Shown: positions 12,295 through 25,049, numbered from the stretch's first letter. The stretch: DNA of 64,000 bases from Kwoniella bestiolae CBS 10118 (GCF_000512585.2 NC_089242.1:2170001-2234000), one strand, 5' to 3'. Program-made: numbers and translations. The notes: generated from the sequence alone by a model not told the origin.

Positions 12295-15163
12295 TTAATT
12301 CATGTATTTGTCCTAGATATCCAAACAAGCCAATCAGTACAGCTTCTAACGAACTGATCTACCTGTGCAGCTTGGTGATAGGATAACGCTCTTACTCACC
12401 TTCCATATCCAAGCTAGGCCAAAAGTATTGCTTGAACCATTTGCGATCTGCGTATGAAAAAAGAAGTAATAAGTACCTGCCCCCTCTTGAACGAGAACTC
12501 AGATGCGAGGAATGAACTCACAGCCATCCTATACCATCTTGCAGCCTCTCGCATATCCTTCTTAATCCCATTCGATCCCTTTGAAAGCAAGAATCCAAGC
12601 TCTACTCGGTGTTGCCTCAGCACCAGCGCCCGACTAACTCTGGAGAGAGTTACACTCACGTTCCTGCGAAGCTACATCGCCCATCCCAGCGGCAAACTTG
12701 AGATAAGCCATCGCCACATCAGGAGACTTCTTCACCCCTATACCCTCCAGGAAACAGTTACCAACTTCGAACATCCCGAGTGCAAGTTCTTTCTGTAAAG
12801 GATCAAATGGCTTGGCGTCAGCATATGGCATTGAATGAAAGCCGAACCGTGTGTTATGCAAATTAGGGGAAGAAGTCGAAAACGCCTGATCAGTACTCAC
12901 CTGCATCAACTTCTTCTGCTGCGCCGTCAACTTGACGTGTCCAGGTGATTTATGGAAATCCAATCCGCCCTCTGCCAACGTCTCTTCGCAAGCCTGTTTC
13001 AACTCGATAAAAGCTTTCTTGTCGTCCCTATGTACGCCCCATCCATGACGAAGAGCGAGGCCTGAATCCAACAACAACGACGACGACACACAAAGTCAGC
13101 TTCACACCTCATCCACGATATACGATATAGAAGGTATGCGAGATGCAAGGCCCACTCACCCCAGTACATCCTCCCCGTCGCACTACCCCCTTCAGCAGCT
13201 CTCATAAAATACCAAGCAGACTTTGCCATATCCCCCTTCCCCCTAGCTTCGATACCGAGATGAACGAAATCCTCCGGTGTCTTCCCCGCATCATTACTAC
13301 CCACAGTAGATTCCGATATAGTCCGTTCCCTCTCTGACTGTCTCTGCCGTTCCAGGGTAGATGCCGAGACCTTCACATACTTCCCATGGGGGAATACCAG
13401 ATCTTCATTTACCGTCGTATTAGTATTTCCGAACGGATCGGTAGGTTTGGGAGTATTGGAGGGCGAATGATCGCCATCGAGATCGTAGAATGAGTATGCG
13501 ACGGATAGGAAAGACATGTGAGAGTGACGAGACTCGTTATCCATTGGAGAGGATGGTCCATCATCCATTTTCATCGGTACCATCAGTGGACTTGGTCTCT
13601 TGACTCCACCAAAGGGAGGTTGGGGAGGATGGAATATATCTGGTTCCGAATTGGATAAATGGTGCTGATGATGTGTGGGTTGATGGGGCTCATCGCTTAT
13701 AATCCTATTTCTGCTTGTGGGGAATTTGTTCGAATTTGACGAAGCTGATCGGATCGTTCCTGCTCTTTTCGGTATTTCGGAATGATGAGGTCTGGGAGTA
13801 GGCATCATCATGGTTGGATGTGAGATCGTAGCTGGCGTGGGTCCATTCGCAGCATACCTTCTTATAGGGGAAGTAGGTTCTGACAGAGACACAGCAGGAG
13901 CAGGAGCAGGAGCGGTATTAGGTGGTGGAGGGGGTGCACGTCGATGTATGATCAAAGGCTTCTTCAACTTCTTCTGTCCATCAGTTCCTACAGAAGTCAC
14001 AGCAGCTTTGAACCGTGACAATCTCTTTGAGGGACTTCCACCACCCTCCTGACCTTCTATACCATTCACAGCTCCGGGTGCACCCTCCGTATCGACCCAT
14101 TCGAACTGACTCTCATCATCTCCCCAATCGCTCCCCTGTTCACCGTGCACACTCGCCCAATCTGCCGTCACCTCCGTTTCTTTCGGTCTATGTATACCCT
14201 GTATCTCCTTTGCCAATGCATCTGAGCCAGATCTATCCCTATTCCTACTTTTCGGCTGAGGGATTGGTCCGAGATTGAACACCTGCTGTTGTTGAGGATT
14301 AGGTGGAAGAGGCTTGTTCTCTGAGGGTATACGTCGAGAAGTGACAGAGAAGCTCCGCTTGGGGGTCAAAGAACCATTCTTGGCTGTTGAGTTGGAAGTC
14401 GACGAGTTCAATGTGGAATTACTATTGGAAGACGGTATCCTGTGTTTGGTATTACTGAAATCCCTCATCTGTAATCCGCCCTCTTCTGCTCTCTGACCTT
14501 TCGAGGGCGATGGTGTCCTACTCTGCTGATTACGCTGTTGCTGTTCGAAATATGATTGTTGGCCTTGCTTGGAAGTTGATGCTTTGGGTGTAGAGGGAGA
14601 TTCATAGCCATCATCGGGCTCCTCAGTCTGAGAGATCGTTCCATAGCTTGCGAATGAGTCTGTCGATAATCTAGATTCGACAGAGCTGAGAGAGTCGACT
14701 GAGTATCGAGAATTACGGAAGAGATTGCCAAATTCTAGTGTCGGTATGGGAGGTGCAGCTGGTTGGGCCTGAGACTGGGGTTGAGGTTGGTGAGGTACAG
14801 TTGAAGGACGGTTGTAGTTAGGTATAGGAAATGAGGTTGAGCCCGAGCCTGAGTTTGAAGCGTTGGAAGCAGAAGTTGAGTTTGCCTGTATCATTATTAG
14901 CCAAACCATCCAACAAACCGCAAGACTCATTCTGGCAAAAAGGCTGGATTGGATCATAGTGAACTCGCATCACTCACCCGACTCCTTGCACTCCTTCCCT
15001 CAGCCTCCAGCCTGGTCAACGGACTAACAAAGCTCCCCGACGAAGCGACCTCTTTTGCCGAAGGCGTCCTCCTCAACGACCCTTGTCTGCCTGGTTGCTG
15101 TTGGGGGTAGGTCATAGATGAGGGGGGTGGTGGTCGATAAGTCATGTTTGAAGTCATTGCCAT
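12295..15163 (-). CDS. Sel1-repeat protein, Nif1/Dsf2-like (possible mitotic inhibitor)
   Basis: Exons that join in frame are 14978-15163, 13160-14885, 12901-13061, 12660-12792, 12522-12601, 12400-12447 and 12295-12312, giving 783 residues. The first 560 or so are disordered and Ser/Pro/Gln-rich. The C-terminal part holds Sel1-like (TPR-type) repeats: DFVHLGIEARGKGDMAKSAW, GLALRHGWGVHRDDKKAF, LGMFEVGNCFLEGIGV, DVAMAYLKFAAGMGD and LGFLLSKGSNGIKKDMREAA. The layout (long disordered N-terminus, C-terminal Sel1 repeats with an LRHGWG element) is that of fission-yeast Nif1 and budding-yeast Dsf2. Nif1 is known as a negative regulator of the Nim1 kinase. Chitin-synthase activators (Skt5/Chs4) also carry Sel1 repeats but usually more of them. 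The final coding exon is only 18 nt (DKYMN*) and is less certain. The first ATG in frame is at 15163, but an additional upstream exon spliced at about 15193 is possible. Confidence 0.75.
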
Positions 15164-16111
15164 GTCTCTCGATGAGTAAGATGTGTTCAAAGCCTACACT
15201 TTGGTGTCCATTAAGATGGGTGATAACGATGGCTATAGTCAAAGATCTGAAACACGAATGAGCAAGTCGGGGGAATGAAGGTTGGTCACTCTCTCGTAAG
15301 GTTGATATGCTGTAACGAACGGTTGGAGAGAGTGTGTCTCGTCGGATGGGACGATGATGGTGGAAGGGCGATGGAGTAATATCGATAATATTGTTGTTAT
15401 TGCTGTGTACTAGTAGGTTATAAGAGTAGCACCGGTTATCATCACCGAACACTTTTTTATTGTTGACACAGCAAATAACGATATTTTAATCAGACGCAGA
15501 TGAAAAGTATCAGTCGGTGTACTCGATGGTGTTTGTCAGACCAGGATGAGGATAATGCAAAGTGAAGAGACGAGTAGATAGATGTCTCAGACCGATGCAG
15601 CATCTGACAAACACTCTCATCACACACTATACACTTCAAAATCCGCTAAAGGCGGTAAGTGTCTGTATGAGATGGGTCCGTGTCATGATTGAGGTGATTT
15701 AAAGGAGTATGCACATCATACGCATCATACCGTATCATAGTGATAGTGATCGAGAAACTCAAAGCCTAGACTCTGTTTACTCTGCTTATACAAAAGCCAA
15801 AAGGAGAGAGAGGGAAGAGGTCTATCCTTTGATTGATGGCTACTGTACTTGACATAGAAAGGACAGGTAGATCGATATTCAATCAAGTACATTGATCCGC
15901 CATCTATTATACTGGTACTGTACTGGATCATATGAAACGCGCTTTTGGCCTCAAGGGATCAACGAGAATCCAAGATACAAGACACCATGTTGTCATGACA
16001 ATGGGTACACAGATTGTCCATTGCATATAAGAGTCACTCGACCAGCGAGATTATGCATTTCGTCGATGGGATAAATTACTAGTCCAGCTAGTCTAGTCTT
16101 GTGGACTCTCT
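15164..16111. other. intergenic region
   Basis: 950 bp between the Sel1-repeat gene start and the 3' end of the aspartic protease. Nothing gene-like is seen beyond a possible upstream leader exon of the Sel1-repeat gene. Confidence 0.45.
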
Positions 16112-17963
16112 CTATAGAATAGGTAACACATCGGTCCTATCGCCTAAACCAACTTGTATCCTACCCCCATTCGCCTCTGAGCCATATGACAAAACGACAT
16201 AATGGTTCTTTATGAACATATCACCAAGGACTGTGAACCCTTCCATCCCTCCCTACAAAGTGTCAAAGGACGACATCAGCTGAAACGTCCCATCGCATTT
16301 AAATGAGATGGCTGCACTCACCTGGACACCTGATATACACATCCCATCAAATTGGTTACTCCTCTTCCAAGCCAGATCTTCAATCGGCACACCAGACTTC
16401 CTTCCTGAAATGGTGAAGAACACGTTCCCGGTGGAAGGGTACGAGGTGGAACAGGGGATATACCATAGAGAAGATTTGGGATCTTGCCATGAGCCTATTA
16501 TGTTGGAGTGAATCATCGAAGAAGCCGAGTCGGAGGTAATGATCAGAGTGGTCTGCCCAGAGGTATCAGCTATTCCATGTTCATGCAGAAAGAAAAAGCA
16601 ATGGAAAGAGCGCTCACACCAGTATCGATTATTGCTCTCCTCGGCGTTGTCCTATCTTGTGATAGGATCGAATTGGAGCCTACCGAGATATCTTCCATCG
16701 TTATACCCCTAAAAGCCTACATGTCAGCCAACCTCGTACCATATAGGAGGTTCCAAGCTGGATATGAGCAAGATTCACCAATAATTCTGACTCATCACGT
16801 CAACCCACGCCAATCCCTCTCTACCACCCCTCAAATAATTCTCCTCAATCCCACCAAAAGTATACTGACCCTGCCCTTCTTCATAGACCACCCCTCTCGC
16901 TTGTCGTCCTTTGGTCAACCGTATACCCAAGACATTCTCGCTCAGACTCTTCGACTTGACCAATCTCGAGAACAAAGTCTTTCCCCTCGCTTCATCAATG
17001 CTTTTGATCGTAGACATGGCGTCCAGTCCCAAACCCATCACCCCACTTCTCATTGAAGATCTGAAATCGCTCCCTGCAACAGCAGTGGCAATAGCAATGT
17101 CCATCTGTGCTCTTACCACCGTCTGATCCTCCCCGAACGAAACCATATCTGAAGACGTGTATCCCATGGCACCTGATCCGTCGGCATAGTAATATGCCCA
17201 ATTACCTGATGTGTTCTTATATGTCGACGAGGAATGGGGATCGAAGGAGGTGTGGTTATATAAATTACATGACGAGCAGGTCGGACCAAAGACGAAGAGG
17301 TCGCTTGAACCTGTGTCGGGGAGGATGGGGAGGGATTGAGGGGGTGTGCCGATTGATATGTATGTGAACCACTATCACACATCCATCCATCAATCAGCAT
17401 GAGATCGCCTCATGGCTAGATACTTGTCATGAACGGCTGGCCAAGTTGAAAGTACTCACCTCTGTATCTCCTCGTTCACCCCTCGCAACATTATCAGCGT
17501 CCCCCCAACTGAACAGCCCACTCAAATCAGCATCCAGATTCAGATTGATCAGAGCTTTACTACTGGATTTGGACTGCTGGGCAGTCTTGGACCCGCCAAA
17601 ATTCAAGCCTAGGTTCAATAACCCCAGATCTAATCCTAACAACCTTCTCTCCTCTCTCCGCTCATCGGTCTTGTTGTCGTTCTCAGTTATAGGATGTAGG
17701 AGGCGGGCCCTTGTCCTTGATCTTGATCTTGATCTTGTGGCTTCTCGCTTCTTCAATCCCAGCGCACTGAGGTCGATATCGAGGCCTAGGGAGATGGGGC
17801 CAAGCTTGATACCCCATGAGTTCAGTTGTTGAGATACGATGATCTCACCTGAGAGGAGGTTGAACGATGGGTCGGGTAAGATGGAAAGGGTGAGGCGTTG
17901 TGCCTGTGCTTGTACTAGACATGCTGTATAGGATACAAACAGTATGATATGTCGAGCGAGCAT
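16112..17963 (-). CDS. secreted aspartic protease (pepsin family A1)
   Basis: The start at 17963 gives a clear signal peptide of about 19 residues (MLARHIILFVSYTACLVQA). A propeptide of about 150 residues rich in Leu, Gly and basic residues follows (ALGLKKREATRSRSRSRTRA, a likely processing region). The mature enzyme begins near WFTYISIGTPPQSLPILP, followed by the first catalytic motif DTGSSDLFVFG and a flap-like segment YYADGSGAMGY. The second catalytic region reads TTLIITSDSASSMIHS, so the usual Asp-Thr/Ser-Gly is Asp-Ser-Ala here. The C-terminus (GGMEGFTVLGDMFIKNHYVV) matches the A1 family's last core strand, with the stop at 16112. It would cleave proteins outside the cell or in the vacuole. 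Four or five short introns interrupt it. It is divergent from BEM1. The Gly-to-Ala change at the second site may alter activity. Confidence 0.88.
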
Positions 17964-19115
17964 GATGTTGTAGTCTCACTTCTTGTTGTCAGTACCACGA
18001 TGGGTTGTGAGTTAGCTATGGTGTTGAGAATTACTTGTACTTATATCTTGTCAGTATTTGTAGATGGTCGATGCTTGCTTATTCCCTCAGGGAGGCCAAT
18101 ACCAAGAGGATTCACTGGAATGCCAGAGCACATGGATGAATAGGTGTCAGTACCCAGACGAAGCGTTGCAATCTCGCCTAGGCAGGTCACACCAACTGAC
18201 TGAATGATCACCACGAAACGGACGCCTCATACACAAATGACAATCGCCACGGATTGATCCTCTTGTGACACATTCTGATTTGTAGCACGACATGATCATG
18301 CATTCAACATATGTAGCCACTGACGAGTTGCATGGTTGTCGAGTCGTGTTTCGTGTTGTTCCGGTCCTAGCTACAATTTACAGTAGGAATTTCCTCGGTC
18401 CAACTCGATCAATCGATGTGTCCCGATGGTATCATTTCGATTTCATCCTTTCTCCTGTTGTACTCGTATGTATGGTATACAACGACAACGGACTGGTGAA
18501 GGAGAAGGCACGATGATCATTCAAGTGTATCACCACAAGTCATACTGATGCACAGTCGAGGGGGACACAGCATATTCATGTTAATGTTCACATCACCTCA
18601 CCGTAACTTGGACGCGTCCTCTCGCGCAAGTGAAGTAAATTACCTTGTTAAGCAAGTTTATGGCGGTAGAACGGAATGTCCTTTGTGCAAAGGTAGCGTC
18701 AATGTCGCCACTGCGTCTATGGTGGATGCCTGTATGTCCATTCATGAATGTCAGATACGCTCTGACAACAGCACACAGGTTCTATGTTACAGTATACATA
18801 AGAGTACTGTGACGAGTCACAGAGAGGAGATAGAGAAGAGTACAAAAGAGACTATAGCATCAAATCCGACGCGCAAGGGTAATTTTTTACAATACTTGTC
18901 AACAATCACCCTGAATTCCGTTACATCTCTCTCTCCCTCTCTTCACCTCCAATTCACGTCGAAACTATTACTGTACTACTATACTACTCTTTGATTCATC
19001 ATCGATCATCATCAACATTAGTATTATCCAACATTACATCTATCACGTGTCTCGTGTCTTGTCAACATCCATCTGCATCTTCATATGAGTAATCTCAAGT
19101 AGATAGATAGTCAAG
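17964..19115. other. divergent promoter region between aspartic protease and BEM1
   Basis: 1.15 kb separate the two divergent start codons. Pyrimidine-rich and CT-repeat sequence at about 18920-18955 lies in the likely BEM1 leader. An open frame at 18548-18994 has no motif and is not called. Confidence 0.5.
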
Positions 19116-21484
19116 ATGAAATCACTACGAAGATCCCTAAACAACAATAACAACTCCTCTTCATCATCCTCATCCCCTGCTCCCTCCCCGCCTCTTCCAA
19201 ACCAACGTAACCCACAGCAGTTCCCGTTGGGCAGACCAAGTCAGAAAGTCGCACCTCCCCAGAAGGTTATCAAGGCATTACAGTCTCATCGAAGTACCAA
19301 TCCACAGGAGTTGAGCTATAATAAGGGGGATTTCTGGTATGTCACGGGAGAGAGGAATGAATGGTTCGAAGCTTTGAGTAAGTTCCTTCGCTCTCGGCGC
19401 CATCGATCTCAAGTGTCGACTCACGATGATGGTGGATGGGGGTGCGCTAGGTGGGAAGCAGTGGCTAATGCTTTGATAGATCCCTTGACCGGATCGAGAG
19501 GTCTTGTCCCAAAAGCAGATTTCGAAGAGTTCGTTAAAGGTGGGAGACATCCTTCGGGGCAGAAATCAATCGATCAAGGCAATCAAGCCAGGTGAGCTAG
19601 GTCGTCCCCTTCGAGTGAAGGATTACAGCTGACGATGTGATTCGACTAGACCATATACACCTTCCCAAGGACATTTATCTCACACTAGCGATCCTCGGTC
19701 TCCACCTGGAACTAACATCTCTCCACCTCTCTCTGCTAATAGTGCAGGAAGCAAACCTAGACAGCCGTGAGTGCACTCGTTGTCAACCAACCACGAATGC
19801 ACTGACTTAATGGCTTCACCTCGCAGGGTATATGCTATCGTACAATACGATTTCCACGCTGAGAGACCGGATGAACTGGATGCTAAGAAGGGTGAACCGA
19901 TCGTGGTGATTGCGCAGAGTAATCATGAGTGGTGAGTCTGAGCATCCCATCCTCAAGACTATGAATCTGGTACTGGATGGAGAGTTAAAGATCTAATATC
20001 CCCCTCACCCCAGGTTCGTCGCCAAACCCATCGGCCGACTGGGTGGACCAGGCCTTATCCCCGTCACATTCGTGGAGATTCGTGATCCAGCGACCGGCAA
20101 ACCCGTAGCGATGAACCCCAACATGGTTCCTGCCGTGGAAGAATGGAAGAAGGCTACAGCGGATTACAAAGCCGCTGCAATCCCATTAGGTCGATTCGAC
20201 ATCGCCCCAGAACAAGCAGTCACCAACTCGCCCTACGCTCCTGCCCAGGCATCAAGCGCAGCAGGATCGCAGTCTTCTCTTGCTCGGACAGGGTCGACAA
20301 GCTCCGTCAATCAGATGCGTAGTGCAAATGGTAGAGTCAGTCATCCAGCAGCACCATCACAACCAGTCTACAAACCCGAGCAAGATCCTATGTTTCCACC
20401 TGGAGAACTCACTTCGCTGGGCGTCCCTTCCTTCCATAACGAATCGGGAAATTACTGGTTCAGATTACATGTCAACTTCGTGCCCGATGAATCATCTGCG
20501 CCTGGATATACCTTGACGCTCTATAGGACATACGAAGATTTCTACGATTTCCAAATCAGCTTGTTGGATACATTCCCCTACGAGGCTGGGAGATCAACCC
20601 GACCAGGCGAGGAGGATAAGACTCCGCCGGAGAGGATCTTGCCTTACATGCCTGGCCCGGTGGACGATGAGATCGACGATGAACTCACTGAATACAGGAG
20701 AGAGGAATTAGATGCGTATGTCAGAGCTTTGATTGATCTTCGATCAAGGCAGGCTGGATATATACTGCGACACGACTTGATACGGACTTTCTTCGCTGCT
20801 AAATACGGGGACTATTGCGAGGAAATACCGCGGAGTGATATAATTGGTGAATTGGAGGAACGATTGAACGAAATTTCGATCTCCCAGAATCAAACTCAAC
20901 AATCCCAACAAATGCAGAATCATCAGAGAGGATTATCAGCGGACATCAACAGTAATTTCCGATCTCAGTCTTCTGCCTCGAGGCATTCCCAGAACCAAAC
21001 TCAGGATAGATACTCGCCATTACCTTCACATCAACCAAATCGAAGCATCTCGTCGCGAGGTCCATCACCACTACCACCTATAGATACTCAGAACACCTCG
21101 CATAGTAGACCCCCATCGAATAGACAATCCGCAAGTGGTGCTCAGACACCCTCATCTTTCGCGGTTCACAACTCGGCCGGAGCACCCTTATCTGCCAATT
21201 CCGCTGGAGGAGGTCAACCTCCATATATAAAAATCAAGATTTATGATCGAGCGACCGATGACCTCATTGCCATTAGGGTACATCCCTCGGTATCGCATTC
21301 GGAATTGTTCGAGAAAGTCCGAGCTAGGCTGGGACCTAATGTGAATATGCTTAGGTATCGATCGTCCATGGATGGCCAGGCGGGAGGGAATGGTCAGGGG
21401 TATAGGGAGTTGAGGGATGATAGAGAATTGAGGGAGTGGTTGAGGGCTGAAGATCAGAAATTGGTGTTGTACGCTGAGCAATAG
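19116..21484 (+). CDS. BEM1: Bem1 polarity scaffold (SH3-SH3-PX-PB1)
   Basis: Exons 19116-19377, 19480-19591, 19650-19766, 19827-19931 and 20014-21484 join in frame to 688 residues. Domain order is diagnostic of Bem1. The first SH3 runs from about residue 50 (VIKALQSHRSTNPQELSYNK, DFWYV, NEWFEAL). The second SH3 is near residue 165 (VYAIVQYDFHAERPDELDA, GEPIVVIAQSNHEWF). The PX domain includes YWFRLHVNFVP, YRTYEDFYDFQISLLDTFP and ILPYMPGP. The C-terminal PB1 includes PYIKIKIYDRATDDLIAIRV and ends QKLVLYAEQ*. Bem1 links the Cdc42 GTPase, its exchange factor Cdc24 (through PB1) and PAK kinases at sites of polarised growth, with the PX domain binding phosphoinositides. Linkers are Ser/Gln-rich. 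The start is the first ATG of an unbroken frame. Confidence 0.95.
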
Positions 21485-22180
21485 TAAGACGCTCTTTCAT
21501 CGATTAATATGATAGAGGGGGTAGATTTTTGAGAAGTGATCCTTATGTTTCGGGGTGAATGGAGAGCCCAGGCGAGGGGCGGAATGAGGTGAGAAGTAGG
21601 GTGGATGGGTGTGTATAGACAAGAAGTGTGAATAGACGAGATATGATGTAGAAATGAAGAGTACAGTATATTATCATCAGTATTTATGATCATATCTATT
21701 ACGATCTTGGGTCATAGTATTATGCATTTTACCACACTACAACTATCATGAGCGAACTCCCAGCTGATTGTCTGCTCTCAAGACATTCCGCTTCAGCGCC
21801 TGGTCTATGTAACCTCTCGCATATGCCATATCTATATTCAAGGTCTCTAGCATCTCAGACCTGTTTCGTCATCATCTCCGCATGCATGAGAAACAAACTC
21901 GAAGGAGAGAGCACGATAAGATAACGTAGCCCAGGCGTTTATGTGTGATCCTGGGTGCACAGGTGCCACATCTGCTTTACGGTGGCAAACGCCGAAAGAG
22001 CCCCCGCCGCCTCGCCCTGGTTTCATGGTCACCTCACCACTGACTGCAGCGTCGTTTGCTCCTTGATTACCTTGAAATACCATCGTGATTGTCATACAAG
22101 TATCAAAACATCAAAACATCAAAACATCAAAACATCAAAACATCAACAGGTCACAGTAGACTGTGGACTGATCAAACATA
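21485..22180. other. intergenic region between BEM1 and CEF1
   Basis: About 700 bp holding the BEM1 3' flank and the CEF1 promoter and leader. It contains an 8-bp tandem repeat at 22102-22146 just before the CEF1 start. No gene is seen. Confidence 0.5.
22102..22146 (+). repeat. 8-bp tandem repeat (ATCAAAAC)n upstream of CEF1
   Basis: The unit ATCAAAAC is repeated five times without interruption and then a partial copy follows. It ends 35 bp before the CEF1 start codon, so it most likely lies in the 5' leader. Its copy number could vary between strains. Confidence 0.9.
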
Positions 22181-25049
22181 ATGGTGAGTTGCTCTAACCC
22201 TCCCAGAGGAAGAGTGGAGACAACTAAACAGAAATTCCACGTTTAGGTCCGAATCATCATTAAAGGTGGTGTATGGAGGAATACGGAGGATGAGATTCTG
22301 AAGGCGGCCATCTCAAAGTATGGTAAGAATGTAAATCAACCTTCTTTGGAAATACCCGCCCCTCTTTCTACGATGCTGATGGCAAGTGATCCGTCTCTAG
22401 CAATGGGCACGTATATCGTCGCTTCTGGTTCGTAAGACACCTAAACAGTGTAAAGCAAGATGGTACGAATGGTTAGATCCTTCAATCAAAAAGGTCGAGT
22501 GGTCAAAGGTGAGCTAAATCCCGTCTGAGCTTACCATCCATATCAGCTCATCCCCACATCTTGCACAGACGGAAGACGAGAAACTCCTACATCTCGCCAA
22601 ACTCATGCCCACACAATGGCGTACGATAGCACCCATTGTAGGACGTACGGCAACCCAATGTCTAGAAAGGTATCAGAAGCTTTTAGATGATGCCGAAGCT
22701 AAAGACAACGAGGAGCTGGGACTGGGCGATGGAGAAAACGTAGAAGCTAGACCTGCGGCCGATGTGAGGGGTCTGAAACCTGGTGAAATCGATACCGATC
22801 CTGAGACTAGGGCAGCCAGACCAGATCCGATAGATATGGATGACGATGAGAAAGAGATGTTATCCGAGGCGAGAGCGAGATTGGCAAATACCCAGGGTAA
22901 AAAAGCCAAGAGGAAAGCGAGGGAGAGGCAGCTGGAGGAAGCTAGACGATTGGCGTTCTTACAGAAGAAGAGAGAGCTGAAAGCTGCTGGTATCAACCTT
23001 CGACCGAAGACCAAGAAGAAGGGGATGGACTATAATGCCGATATCCCATTTGAAAAACAACCTGCACCTGGATTCTACGACGTGGCGGAGGAGAATGCTA
23101 AAGTGTATGCTGCACCTGTTGGTCAGTCACTACGGGCGTTGGAAGGAAAGAGGAAGCAGGATTTGGAGGAGTTAGAAGAGAAGAAGAAGAGGCAAAAGGG
23201 AAATGATGGAAAGAGCAACCAGACTGCGCAATTTGTTCAAGCGAGGGAGGCACAGATCAAGAAGTTGAAAGAGCAGGAACAGATAATCAGAAGGAGGAAG
23301 TTGAATCTACCTATGCCTCAAGTTGGAGAACAGGAATTGGAGGATATAGTCAAGATTGGTCAGGCTGGAGAATTAGCGCGTGAACTTGTTGGCGGTGAAG
23401 GATCTGGAAGTAAAGCTACGGAAGGATTATTGGGAGAATACGAAGCGTTAGGTCAGGCGAGGATGGCTAGGACACCTAGGACGGGTCCTCAGCGTGAGTT
23501 AAAAATCATTTACTGAATGCCTAGGATGATTGTGATACTGATGCTTTTCTCTCTGCAGAGGACAATGTTATGGCTGAAGCTAGAAATCTCCGAAACATGA
23601 TCAACGCCCAGACACCTCTTCTCGGTGACGAAAATACCCCCTTCCACGGTGGAGACACGGGTGGTACCGGGTTCGAAGGAGCCACTCCCCGACACGGTGT
23701 CGCCCCAACCCCCAACCCTCTCGCTACTCCCGCTCGTGGTGGTGTCCTCGCTACCCCTCGAACGGTCGGTGGCGTTGGAGCAACACCGTCTCGAACACCT
23801 CGAGACAACCTTAATATCAATGATGGTGAATCATTCTACGGTGAAACCCCTCGAGATGAGAAGCGACGCGCAGACGATGCTCGACGAGCTTTGAAAGCTG
23901 GATTCGCTGCTTTGCCTAAACCGGAGAACAACTTCGAGTTGGCCGAGACGGAAGAAGATGAGGAGGAGGAAGAAGAGGCAGTACCACTTTCTGAAGAAGA
24001 TGCAGCGGAGAGAGATAGGAGGTTGAAAGCTGCCAGGGAGTTGGAAGAGAGACTAGAACTCGAAAGACGAAGTACCGTAGTCAAGCAGAGTCTACCTCGA
24101 CCAGTCAACGTCAACACCTACAAGATCCTGGAGGAACTGAATTCGGTCGAGGCGGATGCTGACTCTGCTATGGCCGCTGCGTTTAGAATGGTCAATCTGG
24201 AAGTCGCAATGTTGATGAAGCATGATTCCATCGCTCATCCATTACCTGGTACATCTACTCCTGGAGGAACAGCGTCAGATTACGATATGCCTGAAGATGA
24301 TTTCGTCGCCGCTGCCAGACAAGCTATACATAGTGAATTGGCCGGTCAATTGGGATTACCAGGAGCAAGTGATGAACAACTCAAATTGGCTATCTCCTCG
24401 AACCTTTCGGAAGATATCGACAACGATTTCTCGGCAAGTTGGTCTTCCAAGGATATTCAAGATGAATTGATCTATTCGCCCATACACAGGAAATACGTCG
24501 ATAAATCGTCATTATCTCCTGAGGAGTTGAATCAATGTTACCTAGCTACTATCGAATTGACCAAAGAAAAAGTCATCAGCGAAGCTACGAAAGCTTCCAA
24601 GGCCGAAAAGAAATTGGCTAAGCAGCTGGGAGGATATCAAATGATCAATTCGAAACATAAATCGAAAATTACAGAGTTGATGGAAGAGATCCAACAGTCC
24701 AAGAGGGATATGGAGACTTTCACGATGCTTCGAACAATCGAGGAGGGAGGTACACCCGCTAGAGTCGAGAAGATCAGGGAGGAAGTAGAGGTGTTGCAGA
24801 GGAAGGAGAGGGATTTGCAGGCTAGGTATGCGGAATTGGTTGATGAGCGACGAGAGAGAGTGGAGAGGATTGAACAGGTCAGTGCACAGTCCATCTTACA
24901 CTTTATCATGCTTGTCCGGAGAGTCTTGGGAGCTGATATGATTTGTTTGATAGCTCGAAGAAGATAAGATTGTACTTCAAGCTCAGGCTGCGCTGGACGC
25001 TCAAGGTGGAGAGGTTGATGGAGATGATGTAGAGATGAATGGGAATTAG
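22181..25049 (+). CDS. CEF1: pre-mRNA splicing factor Cef1/Cdc5 (Myb R2R3, NTC complex)
   Basis: Exons 22181-22183, 22247-22330, 22401-22508, 22569-23493, 23559-24877 and 24954-25049 give 844 residues. The start codon alone forms the coding part of exon 1: ATG is followed directly by the donor GTGAGT. Exon 2 resumes with VRIIIKGGVWRNTEDEILKA, the invariant Cef1/CDC5L N-terminus. Two Myb repeats cover about residues 5-105 (WARISSLLVRKTPKQCKARW, then KTEDEKLLHLAKLMPTQWRT and CLERYQ). A basic/acidic central region includes QKKRELKAAGINLRPK and YNADIPFEKQPAPGFYD, both typical of the family. A Thr/Pro-rich segment (about 23640-23800) follows, then coiled-coil C-terminal helices. Cef1 is a core subunit of the Prp19/NTC complex that activates the spliceosome in the nucleus. 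Its 3' end is 111 bp from the convergent ECD gene. Confidence 0.96.

Noticed and set aside
18548..18994. 148-codon plus-strand frame in the BEM1 promoter containing a C-x2-C
   Set aside because: A single Cys pair is not a domain, and the 3' half is CT-rich leader-type sequence.
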